Origin: Comamonas composti DSM 21721
GTDB lineage: Bacteria > Pseudomonadota > Gammaproteobacteria > Burkholderiales > Burkholderiaceae_C
Assembly (NCBI RefSeq): GCF_000429845.1
Contig: NZ_KE386972.1
Span: forward strand, 187,976 to 251,975
Direction of reading: 5' to 3'
DNA: 64,000 nt
Shown: positions 36,582-46,275 of the stretch, in pieces
Layout of the letters: every line of letters begins with the position of its first letter
Numbering within the stretch: position 1 is the stretch's first letter
Notes under the pieces: model-generated
What the model saw: the letters and a program-made list of their open reading frames with translations, nothing else
Databases searched by the model: none
What the model was told of the DNA's origin: nothing
Made by a program: the position numbers and the translations under genes

Positions 36582-36663
36582 GATGGCGTCCGCTGCGTTC
36601 ATGCCATGACGCATCAGCACGCTCCAGCGTAGTGCAGAGTCATCTCCTTCAGCCTTTTGCGAG

Positions 36664-36699
36664 CTGCACCTGACGAGCAAAAAATCTCGTCAGGTGCAG
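36664..36699. terminator. Perfect 14-bp hairpin between convergent genes
   Basis: CTGCACCTGACGAG (36664-36677) pairs perfectly with CTCGTCAGGTGCAG (36686-36699) around CAAAAAAT. It lies between the IclR stop (36581) and the lipoprotein stop (36706), 6 bases past the latter. Neither side has an external T-tract, so it may be a bidirectional stop or an mRNA 3'-end stabiliser. Confidence 0.7.
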
Positions 36700-36705
36700 A
36701 CTGCA

Positions 36706-38391
36706 TCAGCGCCGATTGCCCACGAACACCGTGTGTGCGCGAGCACCGGTGCTTTGCAGGCCGGCGGTCAGGATGCGCAGGCCTATGACCTGGCCATGGG
36801 AGTCGAAGATGGCCGATGCCGAACCGGATTGCGAAGGACCCGAGGACAGCTCGCAGCCTATGGTGCTGCCCGGCGAGACGGGAGCATCCTCCACCGTGGT
36901 GATGCCCGGGCTCTCGAGGAAGCCAAAGGCCTCCACCCGGTACAGGTTGTGGTTGCTGCCCAGATTGCCCAGCAGCTTGCCCACGATCAGGCATTCGTTG
37001 GAGGTGCTGCCCGTGATCGAGCCATCGGCAGCGATGCCGATATCCACGGTATGGCCGCCAAAGCTGCTGCCCGCCATGCGGTAGCTGCCCACGATCATGT
37101 TCACATTCGCCTGCTGCCCTGCGGGGAGTTGGTAGATGGGATCGGGCTGCAGGGTGAAGCCCGTGGGATAGCCCCCGGGCTGGGTGGTATAGCTATAGGT
37201 GCCGGTCAGCCTCGTCGCGGCACCGGGCAGGGCACTCAGGTTCTCCAGCAGGGCATCCACCAGCACGCCACTCACATAGCCGCCCATGTAGCCACCGGTA
37301 CCTTCGAGCAATCGGTCGAAGAACACGCCGTCGTTGGCGGTCACGAAGCGGTTGGTCGTGATGTCGTTCTCATAGCGGATCAGGCGACCGTAAAGCGCAT
37401 TGTGGTTGAAACTGCTGTTGGTGTAGAGGAACATTCCGCCGTCGGGCAGCACCGAGCCCCAGACCGCCATGTCGCCCTTCACGCCTGCAGGCAGGGTCAG
37501 CGTGCCGGCCCAGTTGCCTGCCGCTGACAAAGGGGTCGGAGAGGGAATGCTTGGCTGGCGCGGATCGGCCAGGCCGTTGAGCACAAACGTGCTGTCCGGC
37601 CCGATGGTGCTGCGCAAGAACACCCAGATGCCATTGGGCACGTTGTCGGAATCATAGCGCAGCACGCCCACACCGGCCTGCTGGGTTCCACGCTGGCCGC
37701 ATGATGTCTCGTCACCGGAGAAACTCAGGTTCATGGAGTACAGGGCCGACCCGTTGGCCCAGGGCGTGGCCATGCCTTGCACGCTGCAGCCGCCTATGCG
37801 GCCCGACAGCGTACCCGTGTGCGTGACCGTGAACACCCAGCCGCCGCCAAACACCCCGGATCCCCGGTAGGTGCCTTCTATCAGGCTGGCCCGCGCAGGG
37901 TAGTTGTTGAGCGGGCTGTAGCGCAGCTTGAAGTTCATGTTCGCACCAGCCGCCGCAGCCGTCCCCTTGGGATCGGTGTAGTTGCCGCTGATGCTGTCCG
38001 TGCGGCCCGTGGCCGCATTCGCACTGGCCGTGCCGCGCAGCGTGAGGCCCGTGGCGAACTTGCCATCCTGCACGGAGAAATAGGTCACGCCCGTAGCCTG
38101 TATGGCACTCACATTGGCGCGCAGCAGGCCGTAAATCGAGTCATACCCGGCCGCTCCTGCGGCGCCGCGTGCCAGATAGAACTCGCCGCCCTTGCCGTCT
38201 ATGCCCGGGTCGATGAAGCCCAGCATGGTGCGCTGGGCAGCGCCCGTGCCTACCGTTCCTTCCCAGAGACCGCCCGGGTATTGCTGCTCGCCCGGGGGGG
38301 GACCGCTGGTGCTATCACCGTCATCGCCTCCGCCGCAGCCCGCAAAAGCCGCCAGCAGTGCGCAAGTCCAAAGCCATTTTTTTTTGTTCAT
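36706..38391 (-). CDS. Predicted lipoprotein with internal duplication, end of bcs operon
   Basis: 561 aa. The N-terminus is a lipoprotein signal (KKKWLWTCALLAAFAGCGGG) with Cys19 as the likely lipidated residue, then a Gly/Asp/Pro linker. The rest is Gly/Ser/Thr-rich and beta-strand-like, with two copies of a roughly 230-residue unit: GGLWEGTVGTG ... YGLLRANV ... IEGTYRGSGVFGGGWVFTV and AAGNWAGTLTLPAG ... YGRLIRYEND ... IVGSYRMAGSSFGGHTVDI, each followed by a Cys-containing CSVQG or CLIVGKLLG segment. No named family is recognised. It lies only 15 bases after bcsC on the same strand, so it is probably expressed with cellulose genes and may act at the outer membrane or cell surface. Confidence 0.8.
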   Translation of the reverse strand: MNKKKWLWTCALLAAFAGCGGGDDGDSTSGPPPGEQQYPGGLWEGTVGTGAAQRTMLGFIDPGIDGKGGEFYLARGAAGAAGYDSIYGLLRANVSAIQATGVTYFSVQDGKFATGLTLRGTASANAATGRTDSISGNYTDPKGTAAAAGANMNFKLRYSPLNNYPARASLIEGTYRGSGVFGGGWVFTVTHTGTLSGRIGGCSVQGMATPWANGSALYSMNLSFSGDETSCGQRGTQQAGVGVLRYDSDNVPNGIWVFLRSTIGPDSTFVLNGLADPRQPSIPSPTPLSAAGNWAGTLTLPAGVKGDMAVWGSVLPDGGMFLYTNSSFNHNALYGRLIRYENDITTNRFVTANDGVFFDRLLEGTGGYMGGYVSGVLVDALLENLSALPGAATRLTGTYSYTTQPGGYPTGFTLQPDPIYQLPAGQQANVNMIVGSYRMAGSSFGGHTVDIGIAADGSITGSTSNECLIVGKLLGNLGSNHNLYRVEAFGFLESPGITTVEDAPVSPGSTIGCELSSGPSQSGSASAIFDSHGQVIGLRILTAGLQSTGARAHTVFVGNRR

Positions 38392-38406
38392 GATCGTGCG
38401 TCGAAA

Positions 38407-41400
38407 TTAAAAGTCATAGGGCGACTTGAGCGGATTCAGCGGCAGGCTGGGCTTGCCCGTGATGGACTGCAGTGCATAGCGCAGATAGATGCCGCCCGAG
38501 AACTGGCGATAGTCGCGTGCGTTGTCCATGCCCATGTGGCCGCCGATGAACAGCTGGGGGTGGAGCTGGTATTCCATGGCCATGCCCAGCCTGTAGCTCA
38601 GGCCGGTCTTGCTCTGGCCCGGGTAGATCGCCGTGGGATGGCTCACGAACTCGCCAAAAGCCTGGGCATCGCTTGCCGCCTGGACCGCTGCCGCCTGGCG
38701 CGTGCTGCTGCCAGGAAAGTAGGGAGCGGCATCCTCCTGAAAGTACTGCACGCCCAGTGCGCCCTTGATCTGGTAGCTCAGGCGCCCGCTGCGCTGGGAC
38801 CAGTCGAAGGGCACGCTCAGGCTGAAGAACTTCTGGGGGCTGAAGTAGCCGCCATGACCATAGGTGAAGTAGCGCAGGTTCTTGTCATAGCCCAGGCCCG
38901 TGAAGTTCAGGCCTGCGGTGAAGGTCGAATCCAGCGCGCGGTGCACGCGCCAGTACATGCCGCCTCCCGCCTCCGCGCGGCTGTTGGATCTCACGTTGTG
39001 TCCCGACAGCCCATGCAGCGAGCCATAGCCGTAGACGCCGAACTCGCCGTCATCCCAGGTCAGGCCCAGGCGCCCGCCGCTGGCCGCGACTGCGCCCCAG
39101 GTCTCGCCCGTGCGCGCATCCTCGGCTCCCGCAAAGGACAGTACGCTGTCGGTCACGGGGCGGCGAGAGAGTTCGCCGGTCAGCGATGCGCTGTCCGAGA
39201 TCGAGCCCTTGTAGCGCACGCCGCCCATGAAATCGTTGCGCCTGAAACCCAGCGGCAGCGTGCCCAGGTCCACGGACAGGGAAGCGCTTTCATAGCCCAC
39301 GCCCAGGCCCACGCCCGAAGAGGACTGCGAGCCCGGCATGCGCATGGGCATGTCCAGGGCCGTGGCCGGTCCGCCGCCAAAGCGGCTCAGGCTGCCGAAG
39401 GACGAGTCGATGGTGCCCGTGCTCAAGTCGGTAGGCGTTGCCCGCAGCGAGATCATGCCGTCACCCGCGCTGAACTTGTACTCCACGGGGGCTTGCAGGT
39501 CGGTGAGCTGGCTCATGCCGGCCTCGCCCTGGCGGCCGCGCACGGCCACGCCCACCGTGAGCGTGGCTGTGCGGTCCTGCTGGATTTCGGAGAGCTCTTC
39601 CAGCGCCGTGCGCTCGCGCGCAGGAGCGGGCTGGCGCAAAGGCGCACTCTCCCACAACGAGGGCGAGGCGGCCAATGGCTGGGGCCGGCCCGCCGCCGCA
39701 TAGGCGGCTACGGGCAAAGCGCCGGATTGCAGTGCGGCCTGGGAAGTCGCTGGTGCCAGCGGCATGGTTGTACCCACCGGTGCCGGCACATAGGCAGCGC
39801 CCGTGGCCTTGCCTGCCGCCTTGGCTGCGGGCAGGGACTGGGAGCGCAAGGCCGCAGCACTCTGCGGCACACCCGCACTCTTGGATGCAGGCGCAGATAC
39901 AGGCTGGGCCGCCGGGCGAACAGCCGCCCCCTGAGCTCCGCCATAGTAGGTGGCCGGCGTCGGGTATTCCTGGGGCGCGACAACGGGCGGGGCGGCCCAG
40001 GTCTGTGCTCCCTGGCCTGACACCCGGCCAGATCCCGCCGGTGCGGGAATGTACAGCGGCACGGTCGGTGCAACACTTGGTGCCAGGGCTGCGCCCATGG
40101 GGCGTTGAGCGCCGGCGTAGCCCGCAAAGGCCGTCTGCGCCGGGCTGGGCCCGAGTCCCCCGGGAGCACGGCGAAACGGGTTGCCGCCGACCATGCCTGC
40201 TGTGGCGCCCTGGCCGCTGGCGGCCAGCATGGCCGCGCGCTGCTGGTTCTCGGCCGCCACGGCCGCCGCAAAATACTGGCCCGCCTTGCTGGGCTGACCC
40301 TTGGCACGGTAGACGCGCCCGGCAGCGGTCAGCACCTCGGGATCATTCGGCGCAAGCTGCAAGGCCACCTGCAGCGCCGATTCGGCAAACACGAAATCCT
40401 TGGCCGCACTGCCGGCCTCGGCGGCAGGCAGCAGCAGCCGCAGATTCTTGGGATCTTTCTCGAGGAGGCGGTTATACAGGTCCAGGGACTGGGCATGATC
40501 GCCGTTGTCCGCATACATGCGCGCCAGCGCACCCACCACTGCAGGGTCGTTGGGTCGCTCGGCCAACAGCGGCGCCAGCATGTCGTAGGCCGAAGCCAGA
40601 TCACCGCCCTGACGCAGCGCATCGGCCTGGCGCAGGATGTAGCCTCGGCGGATGTCTTCATAGGCGCGCTGCTCCACGGCCGACATCGGGGCTTCTTGCA
40701 GCTGGCGCAGTATGCCGGCCAGCTCCACATCCTGCTGGGTTTTGAGCAAGGCGGCTGCGTATTGCAGGCGCAGCCCTGTGTCCGGGCGCGGTGTGCGGGC
40801 CAGAACTTCGCGCACCATGGCCAGGGCACGGCTGGGATCACCCGCATCCGCCTGGGCCAGGGCCAGCGTGCCCAGCAGCTCGGCATCCTGGTTCACGAAG
40901 GGCTGGGCCCTGGCCAGCACGGCCTGAGCCTCCTGGTAGCGGCCTTCGCGCCCCAGGGCCGTGGCCAGGTCGGCCTGCACATGGACCCAGACACGCTTTT
41001 GCAGGGACGCGATGTCTCGCGTGCGGTTGTGCTCGGGGATGCGCTCCAGCGTGGCCAGGGCACCCGACCAGTCCTGGGCTTCGGAGGCCAGCAGCGCGCT
41101 TGCATACAAGGCCTCGGGCATTTGCGGGTTGGAAATCAGCAGCCCGTCCATGATGCCGCGCGCCTCGGCCGAGGCTCCCATCTTGAGATAGATGCGCGCC
41201 AGATCCAGCCTCACCCAGGGGTTGCCGGGGTCACTGAGCAGCGCGTCTTCCAGCGCCATGCGCGCAGCATTGTCATCGCCCTTGGCGCTGGCGGCGCGTG
41301 CCTGGCCCAGGGCCTGGGTGGCACGCAGCCGGCCCAGGGAGCCAACTTTTTCCTGCTGGCTGGGCGACAGGCTTTCGACCAGGCGCAAGGCCTCGGGGCC

Positions 41401-42711
41401 TTTGCCGGTCTGGGCGAGCACGCCGACCAGGCCACGCGTGGCCTCCGGGTCGTCCGCCTGCCGTGCGAGCACCCGCCGGTAGGCGGCCTCGGCTGCCTCG
41501 TAGTGGCCGGTTTCGGCCAGCAGGTCGGCCAGCGCGTTTTCGGCGGAGATTTCCTTGGGATCGAGGCGCAAGGCCTGCTCCAGCAACTGGCGCGCGGTCT
41601 GTGTCTCGCCCGTCTCGTGCGCAGTGCGCGCCTGCCCCACCAGGGACCAGTAGGTCGCGCTGTGCAAGGCCTGCTTCCAGCGCGCGGGCGAAGTCTTGCT
41701 CGCTCGCTCGAGGTAATTGCGCGCCTGGGAAAATTCCTCCTGGCGCAGGCGCAGCACGCCCATGCCGCCCAGGGCATCGACATCGCCAGGTCTGGCATCG
41801 AGCACGCTGCGGAACTGCGCCTCGGCCAGATCCAGGTCGCCGTCGTCCAGGGCCTTGAAGCCCTCCTGGCTGCGCTGGCGCAAGGGGTCGCGCGTGACGG
41901 CCGTGGCCGCGACACGCTCCTGGCGCTGGCGCACCTCGATTTCCTTCAGGCGCGCCTGCACAGCCGCGTCGCCCGGGTTCTGGCGCAAGAAGGCCTGGTA
42001 CAGCGGGGCATCCGAGGCACGGCTGCCGGTCCAGGCCAGGGCCTTGCGCCAACTGTCCGTTGCGGCCTTGCCCACATCGGGGTTCGATGCCAGGCGCGCC
42101 AGTTGGCCAATGCCTTCGCGGCGCGTGGCTTCGCGGTAGGTCAGATGCTGAGCCAGGGCCAGCGAGATCTTGGCATCCTCGGGCGACTCCTTGGCCAACC
42201 GCTCCAGGCCACGGCGGGCCGCATCCCAGCCACCAGCCGTGCCGCCCAGAGTCTGGTAGTACTCGATGGCCAGCGGCCCCGTGGGCTCGCGGTCCGCAAG
42301 CGCCGACTGATAGCTTTGCACGGCCTGCTCGCTGCGGCCGGCCTTGGCCAGATCGCGCGCGCTCTGAATCTGTGTGCCATTGCGCTGCAGAGCCAGATCC
42401 TGCTGCAGGCGGGCCACATGGCGATGGCCGGGGTGAGCGCGTCGCAGCTGGTCCAGATAGCGCTCGGCCGCTTCGTAGTCCTTGCTCATGAGCGCGGCAC
42501 GGGCCAGACCGTTCAAGGCATCGGGCTGGGCCGGGTCCACGCGCAGCAGTTTGTTCCAGGCCTCGGCTGCACGTTGCGCATCGCCGCGCGACTGCCAGTA
42601 CTGGCCCTGCTCGATCAGCGCCGAAGACAGGTCCTGGGCCTGCAGCGCAGGACTGGTCAGCGATGCCAGCAGGCTCAGGATCAGCGCACTGTGGCGGGGT
42701 TTGCGGGGCAT
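38407..42711 (-). CDS. bcsC: Cellulose synthase outer-membrane export subunit
   Basis: 1434 aa from the ATG at 42711, preceded by GGAGAAAGC; a TTG start at 42723 is rejected. A signal peptide (ALILSLLASLTSPALQAQ) is followed by some 800 residues of TPR-type helical repeats (LDQLRRAHPGHRHVARLQ, LARIYLKMGASAEARG, LARMYADNGDHAQSLDL). A Pro/Ala-rich linker with low complexity comes next (about residues 850-1060). The C-terminal region is a beta-barrel (BCSC_C) that ends RYALQSITGKPSLPLNPLK. BcsC carries the glucan across the periplasm and outer membrane. It overlaps the 3' end of bcsZ by 31 bases. Slightly longer than the E. coli protein because of the linker. Confidence 0.94.
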   Translation of the reverse strand: MPRKPRHSALILSLLASLTSPALQAQDLSSALIEQGQYWQSRGDAQRAAEAWNKLLRVDPAQPDALNGLARAALMSKDYEAAERYLDQLRRAHPGHRHVARLQQDLALQRNGTQIQSARDLAKAGRSEQAVQSYQSALADREPTGPLAIEYYQTLGGTAGGWDAARRGLERLAKESPEDAKISLALAQHLTYREATRREGIGQLARLASNPDVGKAATDSWRKALAWTGSRASDAPLYQAFLRQNPGDAAVQARLKEIEVRQRQERVAATAVTRDPLRQRSQEGFKALDDGDLDLAEAQFRSVLDARPGDVDALGGMGVLRLRQEEFSQARNYLERASKTSPARWKQALHSATYWSLVGQARTAHETGETQTARQLLEQALRLDPKEISAENALADLLAETGHYEAAEAAYRRVLARQADDPEATRGLVGVLAQTGKGPEALRLVESLSPSQQEKVGSLGRLRATQALGQARAASAKGDDNAARMALEDALLSDPGNPWVRLDLARIYLKMGASAEARGIMDGLLISNPQMPEALYASALLASEAQDWSGALATLERIPEHNRTRDIASLQKRVWVHVQADLATALGREGRYQEAQAVLARAQPFVNQDAELLGTLALAQADAGDPSRALAMVREVLARTPRPDTGLRLQYAAALLKTQQDVELAGILRQLQEAPMSAVEQRAYEDIRRGYILRQADALRQGGDLASAYDMLAPLLAERPNDPAVVGALARMYADNGDHAQSLDLYNRLLEKDPKNLRLLLPAAEAGSAAKDFVFAESALQVALQLAPNDPEVLTAAGRVYRAKGQPSKAGQYFAAAVAAENQQRAAMLAASGQGATAGMVGGNPFRRAPGGLGPSPAQTAFAGYAGAQRPMGAALAPSVAPTVPLYIPAPAGSGRVSGQGAQTWAAPPVVAPQEYPTPATYYGGAQGAAVRPAAQPVSAPASKSAGVPQSAAALRSQSLPAAKAAGKATGAAYVPAPVGTTMPLAPATSQAALQSGALPVAAYAAAGRPQPLAASPSLWESAPLRQPAPARERTALEELSEIQQDRTATLTVGVAVRGRQGEAGMSQLTDLQAPVEYKFSAGDGMISLRATPTDLSTGTIDSSFGSLSRFGGGPATALDMPMRMPGSQSSSGVGLGVGYESASLSVDLGTLPLGFRRNDFMGGVRYKGSISDSASLTGELSRRPVTDSVLSFAGAEDARTGETWGAVAASGGRLGLTWDDGEFGVYGYGSLHGLSGHNVRSNSRAEAGGGMYWRVHRALDSTFTAGLNFTGLGYDKNLRYFTYGHGGYFSPQKFFSLSVPFDWSQRSGRLSYQIKGALGVQYFQEDAAPYFPGSSTRQAAAVQAASDAQAFGEFVSHPTAIYPGQSKTGLSYRLGMAMEYQLHPQLFIGGHMGMDNARDYRQFSGGIYLRYALQSITGKPSLPLNPLKSPYDF

Positions 42712-43895
42712 GCTTTCTCCCAACGTAATTGCAGTCTGCCCGTGGGCAGGAATTGGTAGCGTTGTTCCATCCAGCCGGTGCCGAAAAGGCCCAGAACCTG
42801 GTCGTAGTAAACAGGGGCAGGGTTGGCGGCAGCATCTATCAGCCGGGCCTGTACCCGGGACTGCTGGGTCTGCAACGAAGCTCCGGCCTTGCGGCTGCTC
42901 AGATAGGGCAGCAGCGCCGCCGAGAAGCCCACCGGCCCCATGCCTTCGGTCACGCCTATGGAGGTATGAACTTTCTCGGGCGGCAGATCGGCGATCTCGA
43001 GCACCTTTTCCATGCCCGAGAGGCGACGCTTGAGCAAAGCTGCCAGCTTGTCCGAAGGCGCGGTCATGCCAGCCCAGAGGTAGTTGCGGATTGCGTCGTA
43101 GCTGCCCAGATCGCCCTTGACGGGATCGACCATGAACATGCCCCGGTCCTGCGGGCTCTTTGGCTTTTCATAGCCCAGCCAGTCCGGCGCAAACCCCTTG
43201 GGCGTGCCCTGTTCGAGCATTTGCGCAAAGCTGGCGAGCACCTTGCTCCATGGCCCCTTGGGCTGCTCGCGCTCGAAGGCCCGCAGCAAGGGCACGGGAA
43301 CATAGCTGGGGTTGAGGCGCCAGACGCGCTCCTCCAACACAAAGCCTTTGGCTGCAGGCAGCAGCGTAGGTCCGAGCCCGGGCACATCGGCAACCTCCTG
43401 GCTGGCCACCAGGTTCAGCAGCCCATGAGCCTGGTCGGTGTAACGCTTCACCTTCCAGAGCCGGCCTGCCTCAAGCAGGCTGTAGGCGAACCAGAGGTTG
43501 GCATCCGAGGCGGGATTTGGATCCAGCACCCCCCAGGAGCCATTCTTGCGCTTGCCCCATTGCCAGGCCGGCAGACGTTTGCCATCGCCATCGGCGAGGT
43601 TCTTGAGGCTCCAGGCCCAGAGCCGGTCGAAGCGCTCCTGATCACGCGCGATCAGCGCGAAAAACATGGCATAGGACTGGCCTTCAGAAGTGGAGTGCTG
43701 CTCTGCCACGCTGAAATCTATGACCCGGCCATCGGCCTGGATGAAGCGCTGGGCAAAGCGCTCCCAAAGCGGCCACTGAGCCTGGCTGCAGGCCGCAGGC
43801 CCGGCCGCCGCTGCCTGGCCCAGCCAGAGCCCCAGCAGCAGAGCGCCCAGACGCGCCGTATGCGAAAGATACCTGGTGCCGACAACAAGCTCCAT
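42681..43895 (-). CDS. bcsZ: Periplasmic endo-1,4-beta-glucanase (GH8)
   Basis: 404 aa with a signal peptide (LGALLLGLWLGQAAAAG). The GH8 acid catalyst Glu71 sits in STSEGQSYAMFFAL. The Asp region is LGSYDAIRNYLWAGM. Further landmarks are WGVLDPNPASDANLWFAYSL and RGMFMVDPVKGD. BcsZ trims or edits the glucan during secretion and is a normal member of bcs operons. It starts 27 bases after bcsB, and its 3' end overlaps bcsC. Confidence 0.94.
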   Translation of the reverse strand: MELVVGTRYLSHTARLGALLLGLWLGQAAAAGPAACSQAQWPLWERFAQRFIQADGRVIDFSVAEQHSTSEGQSYAMFFALIARDQERFDRLWAWSLKNLADGDGKRLPAWQWGKRKNGSWGVLDPNPASDANLWFAYSLLEAGRLWKVKRYTDQAHGLLNLVASQEVADVPGLGPTLLPAAKGFVLEERVWRLNPSYVPVPLLRAFEREQPKGPWSKVLASFAQMLEQGTPKGFAPDWLGYEKPKSPQDRGMFMVDPVKGDLGSYDAIRNYLWAGMTAPSDKLAALLKRRLSGMEKVLEIADLPPEKVHTSIGVTEGMGPVGFSAALLPYLSSRKAGASLQTQQSRVQARLIDAAANPAPVYYDQVLGLFGTGWMEQRYQFLPTGRLQLRWEKACPANPATVR

Positions 43896-43922
43896 GACCG
43901 AACAGATCCCGGCGTCAAACGC

Positions 43923-46238
43923 TCAGGCCTTTTGCGCCTGCAAACGCCTGCGAGCCCGGGCCCTCAAAACGATGTACAGCAGCAAGGCACTGATGGCCGC
44001 CAGGGCCACACCCAGCAGGACCGTGGCCAGCGGATGGCGCGACAGCCACCACTGCAGATAGGTCAGCGGGCCGAGGCGACCGAGAAAATAGCTTTGCTCG
44101 GCAAGCAGGCTGTCGACCTTGGAGCCACGCACCACGCTGAGGCTGCCCTGCACGTCCTTCACACGGTCGGCATCGAGCAACGCCGCCACCGCATGCTGCA
44201 GCCCCGCAGGTTGATTGCTGGCCAGCAGGACCACGCTGCGCCCGCTGCGCAGCGGAGATTCAAAGCCTGCGATCACGGCATCGTTGCTGTTGCTAGAAAA
44301 GATCAGTTCGCTGCCGCCAGCATGGACATGGTTGCGCGGCTCGGGCTCCCACCAGCGGATCAGGCGCGAGGCATAGTCCGAGAGCTTGAAGCGCTTGGCC
44401 TCTGGCGAGAGGCTGAACGGCAGGTTGTCGGCCCATTGCTTGAGCAGCGGCTGATTGGCACTTGAACCGATGACCAGCAGATCCTTGTCGGCCAGGGCAT
44501 CGATTTGCTGCCCTCCCAGGGCCACGGTGACTCCATGGGCCGGGTAGCCCGTGACATTCCCCATGAGGCCCATGAGGGACAGGTAGGCCGAGTAGTCGCC
44601 GGCCTCGGGACGCTCGGGAAGAATGACGGCAGACTCGGACAGATCGGCCATGCGACTGAACGGAAAGCCGCTGTTGCTGAAGGCCGCGAGATCGGGCATG
44701 GCCATGAAATGGGGAAAGCCCGAGATATCTATGGTGGAGTCGGGCTCCACAGTGCCGCGCACATTGTCCAGCACCACGTCCTTGCAAGCCCCCTGCTTGA
44801 TCAGGTCATAGTAGTAATGGAACTGCAGCTGGTTGCGCGCAGGCAGCTTGAACAGCGGTATGTGAAAGAACTCCTCGGCCGGCAGCAGGTCGCTGCTTTT
44901 CGGCTTGAGCATGTGCTTGGTCCGCTCCAGCAGGCCCGAGGCGCCTGCATCTTCGGCGCGCAGCGGCAGGCCACGCAGAAAGCTCTCGTTGACGCTGATG
45001 TTCAGCGAGGATTTGTCGGTCACGGGCCGCGCCGAATAGCGGTACTTGAGCTGCACGGGCACGCCAGGGCTGCGCCAGCCGAACAGATCGGGAGGCATGC
45101 GGAAGTTGACCCGGATCAGATCTGGCGAATAGCCGGACACGTTGAGCATCTCGGGCTCGACGAGCTCGCCAAACTTCACGGCTCGCTCGCTGGACAGCCA
45201 GTTGGGTGCGTCATAAGGCTGACGCGGCTTGATCTGCGTGAGCTGCGCAATCGTCGCCGAGGGACCGGACAGCGCAGGCCGGCCCACGGCCAGGGCCGTG
45301 GCCGCAAGCTTGAGCTCCTGATTATCGCGGCCCGAGATCAGCAGCAGCTTGCTGCCGGGATCGCTGGGGTGGTCGACGACGCTGATCGACGGCCCGTTCG
45401 AGGACGAAGCGCTCACGCCAGCGAGCTTGTCGTTGCCCTGCAGCAGCACGATGGCATGGCCGCGCTCCGGGATCTGGCCCACGGCAGCAGGAAAATCCGC
45501 ACCCCGAAAGCCCGCCAGAGAACCAAACCAGGACGATAGCGTACCCGCAGCCTCGAGCTGGCTCGCATCGGGACTGCGTGCAAACACGATGGGCAGGGTC
45601 AGGTGGCGGGCATCGCGCCGGTCGAAGAAGGGCTCGGGCAGAAAGGCCAGGTCATTGCTCAAGGCCAGCGACTTCACGCTGAGCTCCAGCCGGCTGTCGT
45701 TGCCGATGTTCGCCCAGAGGCTGGAGTGCGCAGGATCCTCGCACTCCATGGTGTAGTGGCCTATGAGCTGTATGTTGAGCCGGTTGAACTCCGAGATCAC
45801 GCGCGTGGGAATGTCGACCACGGTCTGCAGGCTGCGCCCGCCGTGCTCGTTGGGCACGGGAATCGTGGCCACGACCTGCTCGTTGACCAGAACACGCAAG
45901 TGCGAGAGCTGGCTGATCAGGGCCGGAGAATACGCATAGTTCAAGTGCAGGCGCGCAGCCGTGACCACTTCGTCATTGCGCACGCCGAACTTCACGCCGC
46001 CCGTGCCCTGTACGCCATGCAGCTCCAAGGGATAGGCTGCGCCCAGCTGGCGAAAGCTCACGCTGTAATTGCGCGCTCCAGCAACAGCCGGGGCTTGTGC
46101 ATCGGATACGGAGGCTGGCGCGGCAAGTGCTCCCTGCTGGCCAGGAGCAGCACTCAGCAGAGCCCCTGCAACACAGGCCAGGGCCAGGCGCGAAAAAGCG
46201 GATGGCACACGGCGCGTCATTTGGCTGTCTACGAACAT
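43923..46238 (-). CDS. bcsB: Cellulose synthase periplasmic subunit
   Basis: 771 aa. A signal peptide (LALACVAGALLSAAPGQQG) is followed by a large periplasmic region with the BcsB carbohydrate-binding/flavodoxin-like repeats (YSVSFRQLGAAYPLELHGVQ, YALSNDLAFLPEPFFDRRD-like, LPIVFARSPDASQLEAAGTL). A C-terminal membrane helix (HPLATVLLGVALAAISALLL) anchors it next to BcsA. BcsB guides the nascent glucan away from the membrane. The ATG at 46220 is another possible start. It lies 37 bases after bcsA. Confidence 0.93.
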   Translation of the reverse strand: MFVDSQMTRRVPSAFSRLALACVAGALLSAAPGQQGALAAPASVSDAQAPAVAGARNYSVSFRQLGAAYPLELHGVQGTGGVKFGVRNDEVVTAARLHLNYAYSPALISQLSHLRVLVNEQVVATIPVPNEHGGRSLQTVVDIPTRVISEFNRLNIQLIGHYTMECEDPAHSSLWANIGNDSRLELSVKSLALSNDLAFLPEPFFDRRDARHLTLPIVFARSPDASQLEAAGTLSSWFGSLAGFRGADFPAAVGQIPERGHAIVLLQGNDKLAGVSASSSNGPSISVVDHPSDPGSKLLLISGRDNQELKLAATALAVGRPALSGPSATIAQLTQIKPRQPYDAPNWLSSERAVKFGELVEPEMLNVSGYSPDLIRVNFRMPPDLFGWRSPGVPVQLKYRYSARPVTDKSSLNISVNESFLRGLPLRAEDAGASGLLERTKHMLKPKSSDLLPAEEFFHIPLFKLPARNQLQFHYYYDLIKQGACKDVVLDNVRGTVEPDSTIDISGFPHFMAMPDLAAFSNSGFPFSRMADLSESAVILPERPEAGDYSAYLSLMGLMGNVTGYPAHGVTVALGGQQIDALADKDLLVIGSSANQPLLKQWADNLPFSLSPEAKRFKLSDYASRLIRWWEPEPRNHVHAGGSELIFSSNSNDAVIAGFESPLRSGRSVVLLASNQPAGLQHAVAALLDADRVKDVQGSLSVVRGSKVDSLLAEQSYFLGRLGPLTYLQWWLSRHPLATVLLGVALAAISALLLYIVLRARARRRLQAQKA

Positions 46239-46275
46239 GAATCAGGCGTTCCTCAAAGAAGTCAAACTCGGGGCA

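Noticed and set aside
40105..42759. 884-codon plus-strand frame opposite bcsC
   Set aside because: Shadow frame; bcsC with signal peptide, TPRs and barrel end is on the minus strand.
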